This document shows positions 56,101 through 64,000 of a stretch of DNA of 64,000 nucleotides, piece by piece. Origin of the DNA: Scalesia atractyloides. Taxonomy: Eukaryota > Streptophyta > Magnoliopsida > Asterales > Asteraceae. The stretch is taken from the NCBI GenBank assembly GCA_947069175.1, contig CAMTDV010000009.1, positions 9,929,663 through 9,993,662 of the forward strand, read 5' to 3'. The first letter of the stretch is position 1. The number at the start of each line of letters is the position of its first letter. The notes beneath the pieces were generated by a model. It was not told the origin of the DNA. It did no database searches and was given only the letters and a program-made list of their open reading frames with translations. The position numbers were made by a program, and so were the translations under genes.

Positions 56101-59100
56101 TTTACGTGTAGGGGGTTTAAAAGGGCCCCGTTGAAAGGTGCGCCCAATATCTTCATCATTTTACTCGAAAATTGACCAATGACAAAGCAAGGGTAGGGTT
56201 GAGGAGGGTGATGTAGAAAAACCTTACCTTAACCCCGTAGGAATAGAGAGGCGGGTTTCCATTGTATCAAGCCGTATTTTGGCGGGGCCCAAACAGGGGT
56301 TGTGGGCAGCCATGGCATTTGTCGACTCATTTTGTCCCCCTTTTTTTTTTTTACAGTTCTGGGGCCCAAAAAAAAACCACTTTGTTCTCGAATATTTTTT
56401 AAACTCGGAATTTTAAAAGAGGAAAAGGGTTTTTTAAAGGGTGGTTGCCCCCCCTTTTGGGTCAAAAGGTTGATTTTGATTTCTATTAAACTTTAAAAAA
56501 TCACACTTTTTTTGCTGCTGTGCTGCCAAATTTCTTTAAATATTATTGTTGTTGTTGTTTTTGGGGTTGAGTTATTTCCCACGGAGCCCCGTTGGTATAA
56601 AAATTCGTGGTTTAATTGGTCCATATCAATTTTAAGGGGCTGTGTTTGATATTTTCTATTTGTCTGAGTGAATTCGATCAAAGTTTAGGGGGGGATTACC
56701 CGCATCTTGGCAGGGAAACCCCACTTTGGTTTAATGTGATTGATTGAATGAGTTTGGGGTTTCAAGGGGCAAGGGAAAGAAATTTGGGCAGCCAGGGGCG
56801 GTTTTTTAAAACCTCGGGTTGTTTGTTTACATATCTGAGCCTCAAAATTTCATTTTAAAATGGGAAAAACGTACTGGTTTTACTTTCTTTTCCATGTTTT
56901 TGGTTTTTTTTACTTTTAATGTTTGGCCATTACTAAACCCACAAAAGGGGTTTACGATTCCCGGGTTTGGGTTTTTGGGCTTATTTGGGCCCGGAACCCA
57001 AAGAAGGTTTTTGTTTAAAAAAAAATTGGGTTTTGTGCACCTTTTACATCAAACCTTCACTTTTTAAAATGCTGGTTGTTATACGCGGTTTACCAATATA
57101 CATGTTTAGATTATCTTTAAAAGGGCCCCAATATATCCCAGATGATGTGTATAAGTATAGATTTTTCATGTTTTAAAAAGGGTATGATGATAAATTTTTA
57201 GTGATTTGAAAAAATTCTGAAAATTTCTGCATTTGGGCGGGGAAACTCGGTTGGTTTTATGTGAAAAAAAGTGTGTTTCTCTTTTTGCATTGCATCTAGT
57301 AAGTATGAAAGCCCGGCGGTTTTTCTTTTTGGGTTCAGTTTTTTTTAAAAAAAATTGAGCCTCATAATAAAAAGTTTTGTTTCATGTTGAGCTGTTAATT
57401 TGTCCCCTTTGTTGGTTTTTTAAAATCAACACCCTTTTGAGGGGCAAAAAAACCAAATTTAAAAAGGGGTTAAAAAATTTGTCCCCATTTTAAGGGCTGT
57501 GCCCTTTGTGGAATTGAATGCCCTTGCGTCAAGTGGTTTTTAGAAAAATTTGAGATTTTTCGCATTGGGGGGCAATTTTGCATGGTTATGTGAAAAAAAT
57601 TTTTTGTCTTTCACTTTGTAGCGGTAAGTTTGCACCCAAATGGGGATTTTTCCTCTTTGGGCAAATTTTTGCTGATCTAAGCCTTATTTCAAAACCGCAT
57701 AAAAAGATCCGAAAGTGGAATCCCGTTCGCGGCGTTTGCCATTTGGGTTTTTGGGATTTTACGTTGCCGGGGCCCCGGGTCGGTTAGTCTAAAAATTCTG
57801 GTTTGTGCCCCTTTTTCAATAAACCATAAATTAAAATTTCAAGGTGAACTTCTGGGGCCCATATAAATTCCCCTAAGGATGGAGATAGTTTTCTGTTTTT
57901 TTTTTTTTTGGGGAGCATGGTTTTCCGCATACTGGGTGAAAAATTTTGGCGCTTTTTAAAATTTTGGCGGGGCAACCCAATTGATGTTGCAGCGTTGGGG
58001 GTTTGCCCGTTCCCATATTTTTTTTTCCCCAACTTACAGATTTTTGAACCTTTTCTGGAAAAATGTTAAAATTCTGAGTTTAAAAAAAGTCAAAGAGAAA
58101 ATTTTTTTTTTAACATATAAGATCTAAAACTTTTTGGGGAATTTCGTTTTTTTGTTACTAATTTGATAAAAAACAGATATACCCTTTGATTTACCCAAAA
58201 AAGGGGAAAAAGAAAGGTTTTTGCTTGTTTTTTTTAAGCTCATCTTCATCATATCGGTAAATCCCACCAAAGCAAAGCAAAAGGTTTTGAGTTTTGGGAG
58301 GGTGAGTGTAGACACCCTTTACCTCTACCCCTAGGGTAAGAGATGTTTCCCCATTTGAGACCCCTGATTTCGATAGTAGTTTTTGCATAAATGCCTTGGA
58401 CTTTAGGCACAGGGGCCTCAGCAATGGGACAAAGGCCGTTTTTAGTGCATTTTCCCCAATGTCTTTCGGTATCAACCCCACTACATGTTTGCGATGTTTA
58501 AAACCCACCCGCCGTTTTAAAACTATATTTTCACGAAATTATTTAAAAAAATTTTTAAAAAATTTAGTGAAAATTTCATTTCCCCCCCCCCGGGGGGAGC
58601 GTCCACAATATTACTTTATAGCGAAAACCCCGGAAGCAGGGCGTTTGGTTTTTTTTTAAGTTGATTATCTGTTTTTGTTTGCCCCAAAAAATACTGTATC
58701 TGTACATGATGCTTCTTGGCTTTGGCGAATGCTGGTATGTGTTTGTTTTTTTGACCCTTCCCCAGGGAAAAACCCAAAAAGGTTTGAACCATGTGTTTTT
58801 GGGTTTTTTTTAATTTTTTTAGGGGGTTTAAAATGGCCTAAAAAGTTTGTTTTTGGGTTATGTTTTATGTTAATGGTTAAATGGCCGGGATGAAAGGTGC
58901 CCCCAAATATGTATTTTAAAATGAAAAAAAACCCATTGGGTTTTTTCTCGTCGGTAAAAAAAAACAGTCAATTGAATATCATACCTCTGCTTTTTGGTTT
59001 TGGCGATGAAGATTTGGGGTTCTGCTATAATCTGTTATTTTCCGAGCTTATTAATAAAAAGGGTTTGCGGTTTGTTGTGTGGAAGGGGGCCCGTTCTTGG

Positions 59101-62100
59101 GGGGGCCCAAGGGGTTGTGGTGAACCCATGGCGGTGCCGATCACTTTGTCCCCCTTTCTTATTTGCAGAGGGGGACCCAAAAAAAGGACCCCTTTGTTCT
59201 CGAATATTTTTTCCAATCAGACAAAATTTTGAGGGTTTTAAGAGGAAAAAGGGGTTTTTAAAAGGGTTGGGGGTTTTACCTCCTCCGCCCAAAAGCTCGA
59301 TTTTGACTTTTTTAAAAAGTAAAAATTTTCGCTCTTTGCAGCCAATGTTTAAAATTTTTTTTTTATTTTTCCCAACAAACCTTTCAATTTTTCAAAGACA
59401 AAAAAAAACTGTTTATCTGGGGCTGCTGTTCCCAAAACTTTTTTATTATAATATTGTTATTGTTATTGAGTTAATTACAGGGTTTGGCCTTTGGGTATAA
59501 AAATTTTCGTGGATTAACTTGCCCCATTAAATTTTTAAGAGGCTGTGATGATGAGTTTCATTGTGTCTGGTAAAATCGAGAAAAAAATTGGATTATCCAA
59601 TTTGGCGGGCAACTCGGATGGGTCATGGGCTTTCACTTGGAAACCCAGTAGGTTTTGCGGGCCAGGGGGATTTACCCTCGCTGTTGATTGTTTAAAAGAT
59701 CTGGTTTTAAAAATCGTTTTATAACATCGGCAACAGTACTGGGAAAACCCCTGTGGGGTTTTTGGGGGTTTAGGTACTTTCAATGTTTGGCCGTACTAAA
59801 CCCAAAAAAGCAGACGATTGCAGTTTTGCTAAAAAATTCTGGTTTTTCCCCTCTACAATTAACCCTCACTTCAATTTAAGGTAAACATTAGGCCCCCAAA
59901 CTTGGACAAGTTTACTGGGTTCATTACTTGGGGGGGGAAAACATGATTGAGGGTTGAAAAGCCTTTGCAGTGCTCGACCCCAATATCTCAGTTCAAGATT
60001 TGCAGATCTGAGCCTCTCGTGAAAAAATAACGCTGAAATTTCGAGTTTTGGAAAGTCGTTAGGAAAGGTAACATCACTACGAGTCACGCAATGATGAAAT
60101 ATTATGACGGGAAAGTCCGATTTTGACTTTATTAGTTTTTTTTACTAAAAGGACAAGAAAGATATACACTTGATTTTTAGTAAAAAAGGGCCGGGGAAAA
60201 GGCATGAAATTTAGTTTTTTTTTAGGGGCGGGATTTTATTCCCTTTTTTTGTTTATTTTCATTTTTTATTAAGCCTCAAGGGTTTTTGTTTTGGGTTTTT
60301 GTTTTTTTCTAGGGGTAAAATTAGCCTGGGGAAAAGGTGCCCAATATGTATTTTTAATTTCTTACAACCATTGGCACGGGTTTTAGGGGGGGGCCCGGGG
60401 GGTGATCCCCCGAACTTTTCACTCAAGTAGTGTTATTTTTATGTATTTTTTCGCATAAAAAAATGTTTGGGTATATACGTTTTTCGCCCCCCGGTTCTGG
60501 GAAAAATTTTTTGGGTAAAAAGGGTTTTCGCCCCCCGGTCGGAAATCTCGAGCTTCCCCCCTGCTTTAAAACCCCCAGGGGGATTTAGCCTTTTTTATCC
60601 TTTGGTTTGTTTTTGTACAATGCATAAAGGTTTAAAATGATATATTTGAGATTTTCTGCCCCCTTGGGGGGGGCAATGGGTGGTTATGTGAAACAAAGAT
60701 GTATATTTTTCTGTTTTCCCTCCCTCTAGTGAATTTGCAGCCATGGCGGTGTACCTCTTCTTTTCGGTTTTTTTTAAACAGTTGAAACTCATTATGAATG
60801 TGTTGGTTTCATGTTGAGCCCAACCCTCCCTAACGTAAAAAAAAGCACAAAAACTGAGTCAATGGGGACAAAATTTTTTCCCTGTTTACCACTAAAAATT
60901 AAAATCACCACCGTATGTACGTAAAAGGGGGAACAATATTATTTGCTCGGACGGTGGGTTTTCAGAAGGGCGTTGCCCCCACCTTTCTTGCCCTGCATAT
61001 ATCAATCATTTGATAAAGTTGACCCCATGATTCGTTCCCCTTTTTTTACCATTTTTCAACACCCCTTTAAAAAACCCAACAGCATCCAGAAAAACAACAA
61101 CAAACATCTTGTGGGGTTTTTGCCCAAAATTTATCCCTTTTTTCTCTTTCTCTTTCTTTATCTCTCTCTCTTTTTTATATTTTTTGTTTTTTAAACTTTT
61201 CCTCGGCGATAAAAGATTTTTGTTCTGAATATATTTTTTATAATTCTGAGCATAATGATAAGTTAGGGACTTTGGTTTTGAAAGTGGGCCCGTATTTTGG
61301 GGCGGGGGGCAACACGGGTTGTGATGCGGGCCATGGCGGTGTCCGACCCACTTTGCCCTTTTTTCATATTTGCAGATCTGAGCCAAAAAAAAAACTCTTT
61401 GTTCTTGAATTTTTTTTTGGGGCTCAGCGAAATGAGGCTTTTCAGAGAAGGTTTTTAAGGGGGGTTCCCCTCCTCTGTCTAAATTTCGATTTTGACTTTT
61501 TTTTTAAAGTAAAAATTGGGCCGTTTTTGAAGCCCTTGATTTTCTTCACAAATCAAAACCCTTCATTTTAAAAGGGTTTAACAACTAGTATTTAATTTTT
61601 TATTTTTTATTAGATTTAATTTGGGCACGGATGGCCTAAAAAAATTAATGGTATGATATTGTTTTGGTTTTATTTTGTCCATTTTTTCCCAAATTTTTGG
61701 TTTGGGTTAAAAGATGTGGAGGCTTGTGATAAATAAATTTCAATGCGTCGAGTGAAATTTTAGAAAAGGAATAGATTACCCGCATTTTGGGCAGGGCAAC
61801 CGGTTGGCCCAGGGCTTTCACATGGAAACCGAAAAGTTGCAGCCATGGCGGTTTTTATCCACTCTGTTCAAATTGTTTACGATTGGCGCTTTAATTGTTT
61901 TTTAACATCGGCAACGTACGGGGAAATACTTCTGTCATGTTTTTGGTTTTCGTACTCTAAATGTTGCCAGTACTAAACCCAAAAAAAGCGGTAGATTGCC
62001 GGTTGGTTTTGACTTATTACGTTGGCTGAAATAGGTCGGGAATTCGAGTCGAGCCGAGCCAGAGAGTGGGTTTGAGCTCAATTTTTAAAATTTAATTGGG

Positions 62101-64000
62101 GGGCTTTAAATCGGTTTAAAAGCTCTAGTTTGGGATTTAAAAACCGAGCCTAAGCCGACCCCAAAGGGATTTGGGGAACGACCCCGAACTTGGATCGGGG
62201 GCTGGGTTTGGTCACTTTAATCTAAAATTTGGGGTTTTTTTTAGCTTTTTTTTTTTCCGAGCTTCTTCCAAAGCAGCTACGAGCCGAGCTGCGACCCGCG
62301 GTTTTTTAAAAAACCATGGGGCCCCTAGGCCTAAAACCCAAGAATTTTTGCTCAAAATTCGGTTTTTTCCCCTTTTAAAATTCAACCTTTTTTATATAAG
62401 CTGGATGTTATGGGCCCAAATTTACCAATTTACATTTTCTAGTTTTATCGAAAGGGCCCCATTTTAACCCAGTCTTCTTGTTTGAAAATAAGCTCAAGAT
62501 TTTTCGTGATTTAAAAGGCAGGGGGACCCTTTTTGGGGATTTAAAACAATTTTGAGTTTATCTCCCTTTTGGGCAGGGAAAACCCTCGGATGGTTTGTGA
62601 AAAAAGGGGATGTAAAATTCGGGTTTGGCTTTTGCTTTCTAGAAAGGGTTGCACCCTTAGCGGTTTTAATCCGTTTTGTTCAGTTGTTTAAAAAAATTCT
62701 GACCCTTTCAAATTGAAAGTTTTTGGATCATGTTGAGCTAAAATCAGCGGTTTATTTTGGTCCCGTTGTTCAGATTAATCAACAGCCTTGAGGGCAAAAA
62801 CCCAAAAGTAAACTTTTGGCCCTTTAATAAATTGTTAGGCGATGTAAAATTGTTTTCTGCGTTTAATTTTTCTGAGCATATTTTTTGAATACGGGGCTTG
62901 AAAATTTTGGGGCGGAGGTAAAACAAAATTGGATGTTGCAGCCTGGCTTCCCTTTGATCCCATATGTTAAGTTCCAGATTACAGATCTGAGGCTCTTGAG
63001 AAATCATGTTAAAATTTTCGATTTTAAAAAGTCATGGGAGAAAGGAAAACATACTAGATTTTCATCCCAATGATGCAATTGCATGACTTAAAGGGCCCCA
63101 ATTTGCCCTTTTTTAAATTTTGTTCCCAAAACTTTTAAAAACGATTACAATTGATCTTACCAAATGGCATGCATTATTTTTGTTACAGCTGATTATCTGA
63201 TTTTGATTGTTCATTATCATGCATCGGGTTTCATATTCGGAAAAACCATAAAATGTGTTTTTTGTAAAGGGGATTTTTTTTTGGGAATGGAAAAAACTCC
63301 CATGGTATGTGAATGTTTTTTTTATCCTTCACTTAAAATTTTGGTAATTTTGGGAAAACCGTGTGGTTTGTTTTGGGGTTTAAATGTTAAGGGGTTTAAA
63401 ACGGTTGATAAAAAGGTCCCAAATATGATTTTTAATCCCAAAAAACCCCAATTGGGGTTTTGTTTAATGCAAAAAGGGGGCTATGGTGTTTAAATTCCAG
63501 TGATTTCTCTAGGATTCGAAAAAAAATTTTTAAATTTTTTATATGCATCTTGGCGGGCAACTGGGTTGGTTATATAAAAAAAAAAGATCTCTATGTCGTG
63601 TTTTGATTGCTTGATCTAGTAAGTCTGAAAGCCGGGTTTGGTGTGTCCATTTTGTTTGTTTTTTTTACAGACCCAAACCTCAAATTCATTTGTTGTAAGA
63701 ACGCTAGGCGCTGTGGGCGGTGGGGTACCACTCCCCGTTTAAATTTAAGGGTTTAAATTTGGGGGGGGTTTAAAATGGGAAATTGGATTTTTATGTTTAA
63801 TTTTTAGAAATTACACAACATTTTTATATGTTGTTTTTTTAAAGTAGACATTTTTTTAACCCCCTCTTGACCCATTTTTTAAGAAATTTTGGAAAAAATT
63901 TTTTAAAAGGGTTTTGGGTTTTAAAATTTTTTGGGGGGGATTGGAAAAAATTTTTGGCCAGAATAGGCCCGTAAATTGCCCGCCTTGGGGTTTTAATCGG
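48000..64000. other. Corrupted consensus sequence
   Basis: Compared with 15828-31010, the sequence has swollen G, C, A and T runs, transitions rendered as blocks (GGGCCC, TTTAAA), lost single bases and a net length gain of about 5%. Conserved words that are constant across copy 1 are broken differently each time. Long open frames here (for example 50981-51520 minus, 51204-51647 plus) arise from these errors. Not usable for gene calling. Confidence 0.9.
53118..53154. other. Run of 37 A, artefact
   Basis: The corresponding place in copy 1 (about 20655) is ordinary unique sequence (TCTGTCTAAAGTTCG) with no A-run. Confidence 0.85.

Larger units (their letters stand above)
41711..64000. repeat. 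Second copy of 9529-31015 (probable false duplication)
   Basis: Starts at the first base after the gap and follows copy 1 in order to the window end. 41711-47990 is nearly identical (offset 32182 falling to about 32173 through single-base indels). It then degrades. LTR, MITEs, SINEs, modules and U2 fragments recur at the corresponding places but are not annotated separately, since copy 1 is the better version. Confidence 0.95.

Noticed and set aside
48203..63493. Many open frames, up to 179 codons (for example 50981-51520 minus)
   Set aside because: They exist only in the corrupted copy; the clean copy lacks them.

Overview
This is plant nuclear DNA: AT-rich, gene-poor, and mostly nested transposable elements around a few intron-containing gene pieces. 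LTR ends of the type TGTCACACCCCG, hAT, MULE, Helitron and Tourist-like elements, and tRNA-derived SINEs point to a eudicot. I lean towards Asteraceae from the repeat families, but that is inference.

Layout. (1) 1-2308, + strand: the 3' six exons of a QWRF-family gene (augmin subunit 8 type), with every splice site and reading frame intact. (2) 3575-8492: a minus-oriented Helitron carrying broken pieces of an SH3-domain protein gene, an NADP-malic enzyme and probably EF1-alpha. (3) 9529-15850: repeat DNA including a 3.2-kb probable solo LTR (11578-14810, 5-bp target duplication CGTGT) built partly of a degenerate 160-bp tandem repeat. (4) 16.4-32.0 kb: the most unusual part, a cluster of about 24 related modules of roughly 90-200 bp. 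They share two conserved blocks (CTTGGCRGGGCAAC and GCAGCCATGGCGG), and most have box C/D-like ends (AGGC-RTGATGA ... CTGA-GCCT). They fall into four classes (A-D) arranged as a roughly 2-kb higher-order repeat. Class D is followed each time by an antisense copy of the 5' end of U2 snRNA. The last module sits about 250 bp upstream of a clean first exon of a DNA topoisomerase 3 (beta type) gene (32263-32340). (5) 32.5-41.3 kb: a short Helitron, a Pack-MULE-like element with a piece of a USP/U-box kinase gene and a nested Tourist MITE, LTR-like DNA with tandem tRNA-like units, and a hAT MITE with an exact 8-bp target duplication.

(6) 41611-41710 is a 100-N scaffold gap. Everything after it (41711-64000) is a second copy of 9529 to about 31015. 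The first 6.3 kb of that copy is nearly identical to the original. From about 48000 on it is a corrupted consensus with swollen homopolymers, broken conserved words, a length gain of about 5% and a run of 37 A. I read it as an assembly artefact, so I do not annotate its open frames as genes.

How it fits together: there is no operon or pathway here. The real genes are the QWRF gene and the start of a topoisomerase gene. Between them is a domain of transposons plus a locally amplified, structured-RNA-like family, whose amplification also carried a broken copy of the topoisomerase exon (21301-21331). Whether the modules are transcribed small RNAs is the main open question.
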